The notes under the pieces: model-generated
Database searches by the model: none
Told to the model about the DNA's origin: nothing
What the model saw: only the letters and a program-made list of their open reading frames with translations
Made by a program: the position numbers and the translations under genes
In this document: one piece after another, positions 42,732 to 50,910 of the stretch
How positions within the stretch are numbered: position 1 is the first letter of the stretch
Layout: every line of letters begins with the position of its first letter
DNA from: JBFLXR01 sp040757065
GTDB lineage: Bacteria > Pseudomonadota > Gammaproteobacteria > Burkholderiales > Gallionellaceae
DNA: 64,000 bases
Assembly: GCA_040757065.1 (NCBI GenBank)
Contig: JBFLXR010000001.1
Location: forward strand, 134,656-198,655
Direction: 5' to 3'

Positions 42732-43030
42732 GATGACTGGTTTGATGTTTCTGGCAGCCAGCTACGGAGTGATTGTAATAGGTCGCATCAGGATGCCTTC
42801 CTGATTACCCGCTTCAACTTGCCCATATTGATATTTCCTACGCCTACCGATTTTTACGTCAAGCCGCTCGTCCTAGTCCGCGCGTAACAAAATGGAAGTA
42901 AAGGAAAAATTTATGCTTTTGCGGACTTGGGCTTTGGTATGAGTGATGAGCCTGCAGAGAATAACGGCGCGCAGAGAGAAAGCTGTCACAGATCTTGAGG
43001 GTAATGGTTAGGTGCGAAGTCCGCAACTTA

Positions 43031-43099
43031 TTGAAAATAAAGCCGCTGTGTGCGGGATTCCGGGAAAAGAAAAAGGACTCAGAGAGTGTCTGAGTCCTT
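43031..43099. repeat. 69-bp direct repeat, copy 2, with inverted hairpin loop
   Basis: This is the second copy, exactly 2220 bases to the right of copy 1, identical except for the five loop bases (43084-43088), which are inverted. The same minus-strand stem followed by TTTTTCTTTT gives it terminator form (43062-43099). No minus-strand gene that it would terminate is recognised. Confidence 0.92.
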
Positions 43100-43250
43100 A
43101 TTATTGGTGGTGGGGTGACGCCTAATGTCTGTGGCAGTTCTCCCAACGCGTTCTAGTCGCTTCGGATTGCCGCAAAAACTTACGAAACCCCTTATCTGGC
43201 AACGATTCTATCAGGAAACTTATCGCCGGTAGAGTGCTTGCGAACGCCAG

Positions 43251-43283
43251 TTCAATTCCGTATGGGAATTGAACCCGCGTCCA
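43251..43283. other. Possible attachment-site remnant resembling the tmRNA T-arm
   Basis: A perfect 9-bp dyad, TTCAATTCC and GGAATTGAA with a 5-base centre, runs into CCGCGTCCA. Read on the minus strand, TGGACGCGGGTTCAATTCCC matches the T-arm of betaproteobacterial tmRNA as I remember it. ssrA 3' ends are frequent integration sites. The acceptor sequence does not continue, so this would be a partial copy. Confidence 0.35.
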
Positions 43284-43352
43284 TCCGACTTGGCTTGTGC
43301 CAGAAAAAGAGCGTTCATGGATTCCTGACAACTCATGCGAAAGGAAACCCAA

Positions 43353-43583
43353 ATGGACACTATTCATCTCGACCAAAAGCAACTGGCCACCCGCTGGGGA
43401 ATTAGCCAAGCATCCCTTGAACGATGGAGATGTGAGGGCATCGGGCCTGTGTATCTCAAATTGAAAGGCGTGGTCAGATATCGACTGCGCGATATTGAGC
43501 GCTACGAGGAGTCCTGTCTTTCAACATTTGTCAGGCGGCCACTATCAAGCGGTCAATGCACCGCGATTGATTCGGGCAAGTAA
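43353..43583 (+). CDS. Excisionase/AlpA-like helix-turn-helix protein
   Basis: A 76-residue DNA-binding protein. The MerR/excisionase-type winged helix is visible in KQLATRWGISQASLERWRCEGIGP followed by YLKLKGVVRYRLRDIERYEES. Such proteins act as recombination directionality factors or activators in integrative elements. The ATG at 43353 is chosen because AAAGGA lies ahead; the frame opens six codons earlier. No integrase gene is visible nearby. It stands next to the tmRNA-like sequence at the left edge of the metal island. Confidence 0.75.
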   Translation: MDTIHLDQKQLATRWGISQASLERWRCEGIGPVYLKLKGVVRYRLRDIERYEESCLSTFVRRPLSSGQCTAIDSGK

Positions 43584-43673
43584 TAAGGACGCCCCGGTTC
43601 GATTGCGCACTTGGGAGTTGAATTAAAATAAACTTAAAAGACTATAAATTTTCCCGAGGGTGTTTCGTTTTTT

Positions 43674-43689
43674 TTGCATTTCAATGCAA
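43674..43689. promoter_or_regulatory. Palindrome upstream of the island's first resistance gene
   Basis: TTGCATT-TC-AATGCAA is a perfect 7-bp-arm inverted repeat, ending four bases before a TTGACA box (43694-43699). It is placed as an operator would be for the CzcI-like gene and, through it, the cus genes. It does not match the CueR or CusR box that I know. Confidence 0.45.
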
Positions 43690-43693
43690 TTGT

Positions 43694-43722
43694 TTGACAA
43701 ATTTATTAAATGAGCTCAGTAT
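43694..43722 (+). promoter_or_regulatory. Candidate promoter of the metal island
   Basis: A perfect -35 TTGACA (43694-43699) is followed after 17 bases by CAGTAT (43717-43722), a poor -10 box. The weak -10 with a strong -35 suggests an activator-dependent promoter. The surrounding 100 bases are very AT-rich. Confidence 0.4.
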
Positions 43723-43728
43723 GAAAAT

Positions 43729-44112
43729 ATGAGTCAATTTTCCAGAAAAATTGTTGCTGTCTTAATGTTGCTATGGTTGCCTCTGTTTGCTGGCAATGCA
43801 CTAGCGACAGCGGTGTCTATGCAGATGCCGCATGGCTCTTGCCAAGAGGCAGATGCAATGCAATCGATGGAACATGAAGATATCGGTGAGCATCATCACT
43901 CTGATATGCAGATGTCTTCAGCGGGTGAAGAAGACGGCGCGTCCTGCAATTCTTGCGGTATTTGCCACTTGGCTTGCTCTAGCTATTTAGCTATGACGAT
44001 TATTGGAATTCTTGCGGTGCAAGCTGATGCACTGAGCGCTACTCCATATTTAGTAACGTATAAATCCGTTAGTTCTGCCCCACTCACCCCTCCCCCCAGT
44101 CCTCGCGTTTGA
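43729..44112 (+). CDS. CzcI-like small periplasmic cation-efflux accessory protein
   Basis: A 127-residue exported protein. A signal peptide (ending near NALATA) is followed by a His/Met-rich segment (MEHEDIGEHHHSDMQM) and a cysteine cluster CNSCGICHLAC, then a hydrophobic stretch and a Pro-rich tail SSAPLTPPPSPRV. Layout and position ahead of a CBA efflux operon resemble CzcI/DUF2946-type proteins, thought to modulate cation efflux. No clear ribosome binding site is seen, and a leaderless start is possible given the promoter position. Function is inferred from context. Confidence 0.65.
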   Translation: MSQFSRKIVAVLMLLWLPLFAGNALATAVSMQMPHGSCQEADAMQSMEHEDIGEHHHSDMQMSSAGEEDGASCNSCGICHLACSSYLAMTIIGILAVQADALSATPYLVTYKSVSSAPLTPPPSPRV

Positions 44113-44180
44113 AGCGGCAGGACAAGTCCGTCTTTACTTTTTGTAACCTGATTTAAGTCGGTCTCGTCTCGCCTCTTTGC

Positions 44181-44198
44181 GGCAGCCCTTTGGCTGCC
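44181..44198. other. Leader hairpin ahead of cusC
   Basis: GGCAGCC and GGCTGCC form a perfect 7-bp stem with a 4-base loop in the 114-base gap before cusC. No T-run follows, so it is not an intrinsic terminator. It may stabilise the 5' end of a processed cus mRNA. Confidence 0.4.
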
Positions 44199-44226
44199 CG
44201 ATAGCAATGCAATCGAGGATCGGGTC

Positions 44227-45507
44227 ATGAAGATACCAACAACAATACACCGGATGCTGCGCGCTGTTCTACTATGCCTCGCGCTGGCGGGGCAGCCTGT
44301 GCTCGGTGCGGAACAACTGGGGGCCAGCCTTTCCGGCCTGCTGGACTATGCGCGCGAGCGCAACCCGGAACTGTCGGCGATGCGCCACGAGGCGGACGCC
44401 GCACGAGAGCGCGTGCAGCCCGCAGGGGCCTTGCCGGACCCCGTGCTGCGCGCCGAGCTGATGGACGTCACCAACCAAGGCACCAACAAACCGTCCAGCT
44501 TGTGGCCTTCGCAGGTGGGCAGCACGCGCTACCTGCTGATGCAGAGCGTGCCTTGGTTCGGCAAGCGAGACCTGCAGCGCGAGGTGGCCGAGGCTCAGGC
44601 TGATCAGGCCGACGGCCAGGCGGCATCGACCTGGGCGGAGTTGTCCGGCCGCATCAAGACGGCCTACGCGATCTACTACTACCTGTCCGGCAGCGAGCGA
44701 TTGGCGCAGCAAGCGCTTTCATTGATGAGCAACCTCGAACAAGTCGCCCAGACACGCTACGCCAATGGGCTGGGCGCGCAGCAGGATGTCCTGCGCGCGC
44801 AGGTTGAGCAGACTGCGTTGCGTACCGAACTGATCGAACTGGAGAGCGAGCGACACCACGAACAAAGCCGGCTGAATGCCCTGTTGTCGCGTCCCGCGAT
44901 GGCGGAACTGGCCGAGCCTGCTCAACTGCGGCCGCTGCCGCTGCCCGCGCAACTCGACTATGCCGTGCTGGAACAGAAGCTGCGTGCGCGCAATCCGCAG
45001 CTGCTGGTCGCTGAGGCGCAGCTGCAGTCCGCGGAGAAGGGGCGCGACCTCGCCTACACCAGACGCTATCCGGACTTCACGCTCGGTATCGCCCCCAATC
45101 AAAGCGGCAACGCGGTGAAGAGCTGGGATGTGATGGTCGAATTCAACATTCCATTGCAACAGGGTTCGCGCCGCTCGCAAGAGCGCGAGGCCGAAGCGAT
45201 GCTGGCCGCATCCGAGTCGCGTAGGCAGTCGCTGCAGGACCGCATGCAGGCGGCGCTGTCTGAGAGCCTCTACGCGCTGGAGACCGCGCGGCGCACCGAA
45301 TCGCTCGCGGCGACGCGATTGCTGCCGCAGAGCGAACTCAATTACCAGTCTGCGCTCTCGGGCTATGAGACCGGCAAGGTGGAATTCGCCATGTTGATCG
45401 AGGCGCAGCGCCAGATTCTGAATGCGAAACGGCAGCGCCTCAAGGCGCAACTGGAGGCGCAGTCGCGCCTCGCCGAAATCGAAAGTCTGCTGGGAGAAGA
45501 GCTATGA
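44227..45507 (+). CDS. cusC: TolC-family outer-membrane factor of a Cus/Czc efflux system
   Basis: A 426-residue outer-membrane channel subunit that completes the tripartite pump. A signal peptide (about 1-27, ending VLGAE) precedes two OEP repeats rich in coiled coil. MLFDYARERNPEL-like motifs (here LLDYARERNPELSAMRHEADAA) and the C-terminal YQSALSGYETGKVEFAMLIEAQRQ mark the CusC/CzcC branch. No lipobox Cys is present. The stop overlaps the cusB start as ATGA. GC-rich codon choice (CTG, GAC, GCG) differs from the TTG/GAT-rich core genes to the left. Confidence 0.9.
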   Translation: MKIPTTIHRMLRAVLLCLALAGQPVLGAEQLGASLSGLLDYARERNPELSAMRHEADAARERVQPAGALPDPVLRAELMDVTNQGTNKPSSLWPSQVGSTRYLLMQSVPWFGKRDLQREVAEAQADQADGQAASTWAELSGRIKTAYAIYYYLSGSERLAQQALSLMSNLEQVAQTRYANGLGAQQDVLRAQVEQTALRTELIELESERHHEQSRLNALLSRPAMAELAEPAQLRPLPLPAQLDYAVLEQKLRARNPQLLVAEAQLQSAEKGRDLAYTRRYPDFTLGIAPNQSGNAVKSWDVMVEFNIPLQQGSRRSQEREAEAMLAASESRRQSLQDRMQAALSESLYALETARRTESLAATRLLPQSELNYQSALSGYETGKVEFAMLIEAQRQILNAKRQRLKAQLEAQSRLAEIESLLGEEL

Positions 45508-47063
45508 AAAAGATTTACTTGATTACCGTTGCCGTGCTGGCGCTGCTGGGCGTGGCAGCAGGCGGATACTGGCTGGGCGCGCGTGCTCCGGCATCGTCGC
45601 CGGCACCGCAAGCTGCCAAGGCGGAGCGCAAGGTGCTGTACTACCGTAACCCGATGGGGTTGCCGGACACCTCGCCGGTGCCGAAGAAGGACGCGATGGG
45701 TATGGATTATGTGCCGGTGTACGAGGGCGAGGCGGAAACGGGCGGAGCAAACCAGATCGTCATCAGCACCGACAAGGTGCAGAAGCTCGGGGTGAAGAGC
45801 GAGGCCGCGGCGATGCGCGTGATCGACAGGACGCTGCGTGCGGTCGGGCGCATCGAGATCGACGAGCGGCGCACCTATGCGGTCGCGCCAAAATTCGAGG
45901 GCTGGGTGGAACGCCTGTATGTCAACACTACGGGGCAGCCTGTCGCAAAAGGCCAGCCGCTGTTCGAGGTGTACAGCCCCGAACTGATCTCGGCGCGTCG
46001 CGAACGCGAGATTGCCGCGCAAGGCATCGCCTCGCTCAAGGATGCCGACGAGGATGCGCGGGACAGCATGCGGCGGCTTGCCGAATCGAGCGCCGCGCGG
46101 CTGAGGAACTGGGATATCGTGGACGGCCGTGTGAACGGCAACCGTGCGACTTTCCACGCCCCCGTTTCCGGCGTGGTGCTGGAAAAGAAGGCGCTGCAGG
46201 GCATGCGCTTCATGCCCGGCGAAGAACTGTACCGCATCGCCGACCTTTCCTCAGTGTGGGTTATGGCCGACATTCCCGAGCAGGACATCGGCCGGATCAG
46301 GGCGGGCGGACACGCGCAGGTCAGCGTGGATGCCTATCCCGGCAAGCGCTTCGACGGTAGGGTGGATTTCATCTACCCGACGCTGGAAAGCGTGACACGC
46401 GCGGTGCGGGTACGCATCGAACTTCCCAATCCGCAGGGCCTGCTCAGGCCTGCGATGTTCGCCAAGGTCGAGTTGCCATTGGATGAAGGTAAGGAGGTGT
46501 TGAGCGTGCCTACCTCAGCCGTGATCGACAGCGGCCTGCGCCAGGTGGTGCTGGTCCAGGCTGCACCGGGACGCTTTGAGCCGCGCGCAGTGAGGCTGGG
46601 CAGTCGCGGCGAGAACTACGTCGAGGTGCTGGAAGGCGTCGCAGAAGACGAGCAGGTAGTTACTGCCGCGAACTTCCTGATAGATGCAGAGAGCAACCTC
46701 AGGGCGGCGTTGGGCGGCATGGGCGGCCACGCAGCACATGGCGGTACATCGACCGCAAGTACTCTGGTTCCGGTAGTGGAGCCGCGTAAGGAGAGCATGC
46801 AGCCCAAGCCGTCGACCGGACATCAGGCGCAGGGCGTGCTCGATGCGATCAATCCGGACGGTACGGTGAGCATCACCCATGGTCCCATCTCCTCGCTGGG
46901 CTGGCCGGGCATGACCATGGATTTCGAACTGGCCAACGAATCGCTGGCGCAGGGAATCGCGCCGGGCAGCGAGGTTATGTTCGAACTCGTCGAGCGTGGC
47001 AAGGGCGAATGGGTGATTACCCGATTGCAGGCCGTGAGGGCTGCAACGCACGAGGGGCACTGA
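45504..47063 (+). CDS. cusB: RND efflux periplasmic adaptor fused to a CusF metallochaperone domain
   Basis: A 519-residue membrane-fusion protein. After an N-terminal anchor helix comes the metal-binding segment with Met51, Met65 and Met67 (RNPMGLPD, DAMGMDYVP), equivalent to the three-methionine Cu(I)/Ag(I) site of CusB. The barrel-sandwich and beta-barrel domains fill about 90-400. The C-terminus (about 435-515) is a full CusF domain with the Cu/Ag ligands His459, Trp467, Met470 and Met472 in HGPISSLGWPGMTM. E. coli encodes CusF separately. It begins inside cusC and ends one base before cusA. Confidence 0.94.
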   Translation: MKKIYLITVAVLALLGVAAGGYWLGARAPASSPAPQAAKAERKVLYYRNPMGLPDTSPVPKKDAMGMDYVPVYEGEAETGGANQIVISTDKVQKLGVKSEAAAMRVIDRTLRAVGRIEIDERRTYAVAPKFEGWVERLYVNTTGQPVAKGQPLFEVYSPELISARREREIAAQGIASLKDADEDARDSMRRLAESSAARLRNWDIVDGRVNGNRATFHAPVSGVVLEKKALQGMRFMPGEELYRIADLSSVWVMADIPEQDIGRIRAGGHAQVSVDAYPGKRFDGRVDFIYPTLESVTRAVRVRIELPNPQGLLRPAMFAKVELPLDEGKEVLSVPTSAVIDSGLRQVVLVQAAPGRFEPRAVRLGSRGENYVEVLEGVAEDEQVVTAANFLIDAESNLRAALGGMGGHAAHGGTSTASTLVPVVEPRKESMQPKPSTGHQAQGVLDAINPDGTVSITHGPISSLGWPGMTMDFELANESLAQGIAPGSEVMFELVERGKGEWVITRLQAVRAATHEGH

Positions 47064-47064
47064 C

Positions 47065-50000
47065 ATGTTGGGGAAAATTATCGAATGGTCGGCGCGCAAC
47101 CTGTTCCTGGTGCTGCTCGCCACCCTGTTTGTCACGCTGGCGGGCATCTATGCCGTGGTGAAAACGCCGCTGGATGCACTGCCCGACCTGTCCGACGTGC
47201 AGGTGATCGTTTATACCGAGTATCCGGGGCAGGCACCGCAGGTGGTCGAAGACCAAGTGACATACCCGCTCACCACGGCGATGCTGGCCGTGCCGAAATC
47301 CAAGGTGGTGCGCGGCTTCTCGTTCTTCGGCGCATCGTTTGTGTACGTGATTTTCGAAGACGGTACCGATATCTACTGGGCGCGTTCGCGTGTACTCGAA
47401 TACCTGAACCAGGCCGCAGGACGCCTGCCGCGAGGTGTGTCGCCGCAGCTTGGGCCGGATGCGAGTGGCGTGGGCTGGGTGTACCAGTATGCGGTGCTAA
47501 GCGACAAGCACAACCTTGCCGAGTTGCGCACCATGCAGGACTGGTATCTGCGCTACCAGTTGAACAAGGCGCATGGCGTGGCCGAGGTCGCCTCCATCGG
47601 CGGCTTCGTGCAGCAATACCAGGTGACGGTCGATCCGGTGAAGCTGCGCGCCTACGACATTCCTCTGGCAAAGGTCGCGCAGGTGATCCGCGACAGCAAC
47701 CGCGACGTCGGAGGTCGTGTGGTGGAGATGGCCGAAACTGAGTGCATGGTGCGCGGCAAGGGTTACCTGCACGGCAAGGCCGATCTTGAAACGCTGGTGG
47801 TCAAGGCAGAAAACGGCACGCCAGTGCTTCTGCGCGACATCGCGCGCGTCGAACTTGGACCGGATGAGCGGCGCGGGCTGACTGAACTGAACGGTGAAGG
47901 CGAGGTGGTGTCCGGGATCGCGATGGCACGCTACGGTCAGAACGCACTGGAGGTAATCGCGAACATCAAGGACAAGATCGCCGAGGTGTCCGCAGGCTTG
48001 CCGGAAGGTGTGAGCATCCAGGCAGTGTACGACCGCTCCGAGCTGATTGAGCGCGCAATCGCGACGCTGAAGCGCACGTTGTTCGAGGAAGGGCTGATCG
48101 TGGCGGCGGTGTGTATGGTGTTCCTGATGCATGCGAGGAGCGCTTTGGTTGCCATCGTGATGTTGCCCATAGGGGTGCTGATCGCCTTCCTTGCGATGCG
48201 CGCGCTCAACCTCAATTCCAACATCATGAGCCTGGGCGGCATCGCCATCGCCATCGGCGCGATGGTGGATGCGGCGATTGTCATGATCGAAAACGCGCAC
48301 AAGCACCTGGAGCGGATCAAGGAGGGAGAACATCGCTTCGGGGCAATCCTGACTGCCTGTCAGGAAGTCGGCCCCTCACTGTTCTTTTCGCTGCTGATCA
48401 TCACCGTGTCTTTCCTCCCTGTGTTCACTCTGGAGGCGCAGGAGGGTCGCCTGTTCGCGCCACTGGCGTTCACCAAGACCTTCGCGATGGCGGGTGCGGC
48501 GCTGCTGTCGGTGACGCTGGTGCCGGTGCTGATGCTGCTGTTCATCCGTGGCCATATCAGGCCGGAGTCTGAGAACCCGCTGAACCGATGGCTGATTGCC
48601 GTCTATCGCCCGGTTATCGATACCGTGCTGCGCCGCAAACAGGCCACCATCGCGGTAGCATTGCTGGCGATGGGACTGACGCTCTATCCCGTGATGAAAC
48701 TGGGCAGCGAATTTATGCCCACGTTGAACGAGGGCACCCTGTTCTACATGCCAGCCTCGCTGCCGGGCATGTCGGTGACCAAGGCCGCCGAACTGCTGCA
48801 GACGCAGAACAAGCTCATCAAGAGCTTCCCCGAGGTTGCCTCGGTGTACGGCAAGGCCGGGCGCGCGCAGACGGCCACCGACCCGGCACCGCTGGAGATG
48901 TTCGAGACCGTGATCAACCTCAAGCCGCAGGAGGAATGGCGCGACGGCATGACCACCGACAAGCTGATCGCCGAAATGGACAAGGCACTGCAATTCCCCG
49001 GCGTGGCGAACTCGTGGACCATGCCGATCAAGGCGCGCATCGACATGCTCTCCACCGGTATCCGCACGCCCATCGGTATCAAGGTATTCGGCAAAGACCT
49101 CGGCGAGATGGAGAAACTTGCGAAGGAGATCGAAGCGGTGGTGAAGACCATTCCCGGCACGACCAGCGCTTTCGCCGAGCGCATCACTGGCGGCTTCTAC
49201 CTCAATATCGATCCGGATCGAGCACAGCTCGCACGCTATGGTCTGAGTATCAATGAGGTACAAGAGGTGATTGCCACCGCGCTGGGTGGCGAGACCGTCA
49301 CCACCACGGTGGAGGGGCTGGAGCGCTTTGGGGTAAACGTGCGCTATCCGCGTGAGCTGCGCGACACGCCGGAGAAGATCGCGGGCGAAGTTCTCGTGCC
49401 GACCATGGGCGGGGCGATGATCCCGCTCGGCCAGCTCGCGCGGGTGAGCATCGGCAAGGGCGCTCCTTCAATCCGCACCGAGAACGCGCTGTTGTCGGCC
49501 TATATCTACGTGGACATCCGCGACCGGGACATCGGCTCCTACGTGGCCGAGGCGCGCAAGGCGGTGGCAGAGAAGGTGAAGTTTCCATCGGGCTACTACG
49601 CGACCTGGAGCGGGCAGTTCGAGTACATGGAGCGGGCTGCTGCGAAGATGAAGGTCGTAATCCCCATCACGCTGCTTCTCATCTTCCTGCTGCTGTATCT
49701 CAATTTCAAACGCGTCACCGAATCGGTGATTGTGATGCTGTCCGTGCCCTTCGCGCTGGTCGGCGGCGTGTGGCTGCTGTGGCTGCTCGGCTACAACCTC
49801 AGCGTGGCGGTGGCGGTGGGCTTTATCGCGCTAGCGGGCGTGGCTGCGGAGACTGGAGTGGTGATGCTGATCTATCTGGAAAACGCATGGCAGGAGGCCC
49901 AGACACGTTGCGCAGCAGAAGGGCGGTCTCCGGCACCACATGATCTGCATTCCGCCATCATGGAAGGCGCGGTGGAACGCGTGCGCCCGAAGATGATGAC

Positions 50001-50175
50001 TGTCACGGCAATCATGGCAGGCCTGCTGCCGATCATGTGGAGCAGCGGCACTGGCTCGGAAGTGATGAGCCGCATAGCCGCTCCCATGGTTGGTGGCATG
50101 GTCTCCTCGACGGTGCTGACGCTGGTGGTGATCCCCGTGATCTATGCACTAGTCAAAGGCCGAGAAATCAGATGA
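47065..50175 (+). CDS. cusA: Heavy-metal RND efflux pump, Cu(I)/Ag(I) type
   Basis: A 1036-residue inner-membrane proton antiporter with 12 spans. The three methionines that carry Cu(I)/Ag(I) through CusA are all present at 562 (YMPASLPGM), 612 (APLEM) and 661 (RIDMLSTGI), with the same 50 and 49 residue spacing as in E. coli. The proton-relay Asp402 lies in GAMVDAAIVMIEN. This points to monovalent copper or silver rather than zinc, cobalt or cadmium as substrate. It follows cusB directly. Confidence 0.96.
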   Translation: MLGKIIEWSARNLFLVLLATLFVTLAGIYAVVKTPLDALPDLSDVQVIVYTEYPGQAPQVVEDQVTYPLTTAMLAVPKSKVVRGFSFFGASFVYVIFEDGTDIYWARSRVLEYLNQAAGRLPRGVSPQLGPDASGVGWVYQYAVLSDKHNLAELRTMQDWYLRYQLNKAHGVAEVASIGGFVQQYQVTVDPVKLRAYDIPLAKVAQVIRDSNRDVGGRVVEMAETECMVRGKGYLHGKADLETLVVKAENGTPVLLRDIARVELGPDERRGLTELNGEGEVVSGIAMARYGQNALEVIANIKDKIAEVSAGLPEGVSIQAVYDRSELIERAIATLKRTLFEEGLIVAAVCMVFLMHARSALVAIVMLPIGVLIAFLAMRALNLNSNIMSLGGIAIAIGAMVDAAIVMIENAHKHLERIKEGEHRFGAILTACQEVGPSLFFSLLIITVSFLPVFTLEAQEGRLFAPLAFTKTFAMAGAALLSVTLVPVLMLLFIRGHIRPESENPLNRWLIAVYRPVIDTVLRRKQATIAVALLAMGLTLYPVMKLGSEFMPTLNEGTLFYMPASLPGMSVTKAAELLQTQNKLIKSFPEVASVYGKAGRAQTATDPAPLEMFETVINLKPQEEWRDGMTTDKLIAEMDKALQFPGVANSWTMPIKARIDMLSTGIRTPIGIKVFGKDLGEMEKLAKEIEAVVKTIPGTTSAFAERITGGFYLNIDPDRAQLARYGLSINEVQEVIATALGGETVTTTVEGLERFGVNVRYPRELRDTPEKIAGEVLVPTMGGAMIPLGQLARVSIGKGAPSIRTENALLSAYIYVDIRDRDIGSYVAEARKAVAEKVKFPSGYYATWSGQFEYMERAAAKMKVVIPITLLLIFLLLYLNFKRVTESVIVMLSVPFALVGGVWLLWLLGYNLSVAVAVGFIALAGVAAETGVVMLIYLENAWQEAQTRCAAEGRSPAPHDLHSAIMEGAVERVRPKMMTVTAIMAGLLPIMWSSGTGSEVMSRIAAPMVGGMVSSTVLTLVVIPVIYALVKGREIR

Positions 50176-50198
50176 CTAATTTTAATTGGAGCTAGGTA

Positions 50199-50906
50199 AT
50201 GGCTAACTGTTGCAATAACAAATCTTGTGAACTTGACGCGCTCCGCCGCCGCCAAAGTTCGACGCTAAAAATAGTGATGGCTATCAATGCCGTCATGTTT
50301 GTCGTCGAACTCACGGCAGGATTGCTAGGGAATTCGGTTTCGCTGGTTGCCGATTCGCTGGATATGCTGGGTGACGCCTTGGTGTACGGATTCAGCCTGT
50401 ACGTCGTGGCGCGCGGCGCGGCGATGAAAGCCAGGGCGGCGCTGTTCAAGGGTGGCATCATGGCGGCATTCGGTCTGTTTGTGCTTAGTCAGGCGATCTA
50501 CCGGATCGCAGTTCCTCAGCTTCCCGTATACGAGGCCATCGGGGCAATCGGCTTGCTGGCGCTTGCAGCAAACGGCGCGTGCTTCATCTTGCTCTGGCGG
50601 CATCGGGAGGACGATATCAATATGAGTTCTGTCTGGCTGTGCTCCCGTAACGACATCATTGCCAATATCTCGGTGCTGTTTGCCGCGCTCGGTGTGTGGT
50701 TCACCCATTCCGGCTGGCCAGACATCATCATCGGGTTGGCACTTGCCGCATTATTTTTACGCTCTGCACTGCATGTGTTGCGTGAGTCCATTACGGAACT
50801 CAGAGTCGTTAACGCAATAACTGCAACAGTTGGTGGTGATCACGGTTCTGTATGCCTTGATCAAGGTGCGCGAAATCAAACTTTCAATGGGAGTCGAAAA
50901 ACATGA
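50199..50906 (+). CDS. Cation diffusion facilitator family exporter with abnormal C-terminus
   Basis: A 235-residue membrane protein with six spans. The transport-site motifs are DSLDMLGD in span 2 and SRNDIIAN in span 5. An N-terminal CCNNKSCELD could pre-bind metal. It lacks the cytoplasmic C-terminal domain of longer CDF proteins, like the short CDF-related proteins of czc/cus clusters. The last ~27 residues (after ELRVVNAI) are read from DNA that encodes a cusA C-terminus in another frame, so the natural end was probably lost by recombination. AGCTAGGTA precedes the ATG. Confidence 0.85.
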   Translation: MANCCNNKSCELDALRRRQSSTLKIVMAINAVMFVVELTAGLLGNSVSLVADSLDMLGDALVYGFSLYVVARGAAMKARAALFKGGIMAAFGLFVLSQAIYRIAVPQLPVYEAIGAIGLLALAANGACFILLWRHREDDINMSSVWLCSRNDIIANISVLFAALGVWFTHSGWPDIIIGLALAALFLRSALHVLRESITELRVVNAITATVGGDHGSVCLDQGARNQTFNGSRKT

Positions 50907-50910
50907 TTGA
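50830..50910 (+). pseudogene. Relic of a second cusA 3' end
   Basis: In the frame ending at 50910, this stretch encodes LVVITVLYALIKVREIK and ten more residues to a stop. The same-window CusA ends LVVIPVIYALVKGREIR. The match covers about 17 residues at the same place, the C-terminal helix. Only the tail remains, joined to the CDF gene in a different frame and overlapping the start of the DUF2231 gene. Confidence 0.8.

Larger units (their letters stand above)
42732..43352. other. Gene-poor boundary region left of the metal island
   Basis: A 621-base stretch without a credible gene. It holds repeat copy 2 (43031-43099), a minus-strand CCACCACCA run just outside the hairpin (43103-43116), and a tmRNA T-arm-like sequence with a perfect dyad (43251-43283). 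Open frames here (42859-43146 and 43122-43409, both minus) lack family resemblance. It looks like a recombination-scarred junction. Confidence 0.6.

Noticed and set aside
42859..43146. 95-codon minus-strand frame near repeat copy 2
   Set aside because: It reads through the hairpin repeat, and its composition and lack of motifs argue against a gene.
43100..43290. Complete tmRNA gene on the minus strand
   Set aside because: Only the T-arm-like piece and a CCA-like end are seen. No 5' acceptor half or peptide tag frame was found, and the two pieces are about 160 bases apart.
43122..43409. 95-codon minus-strand frame over the tmRNA-like region
   Set aside because: No family resemblance and no ribosome binding site; it overlaps the excisionase-like gene on the other strand.
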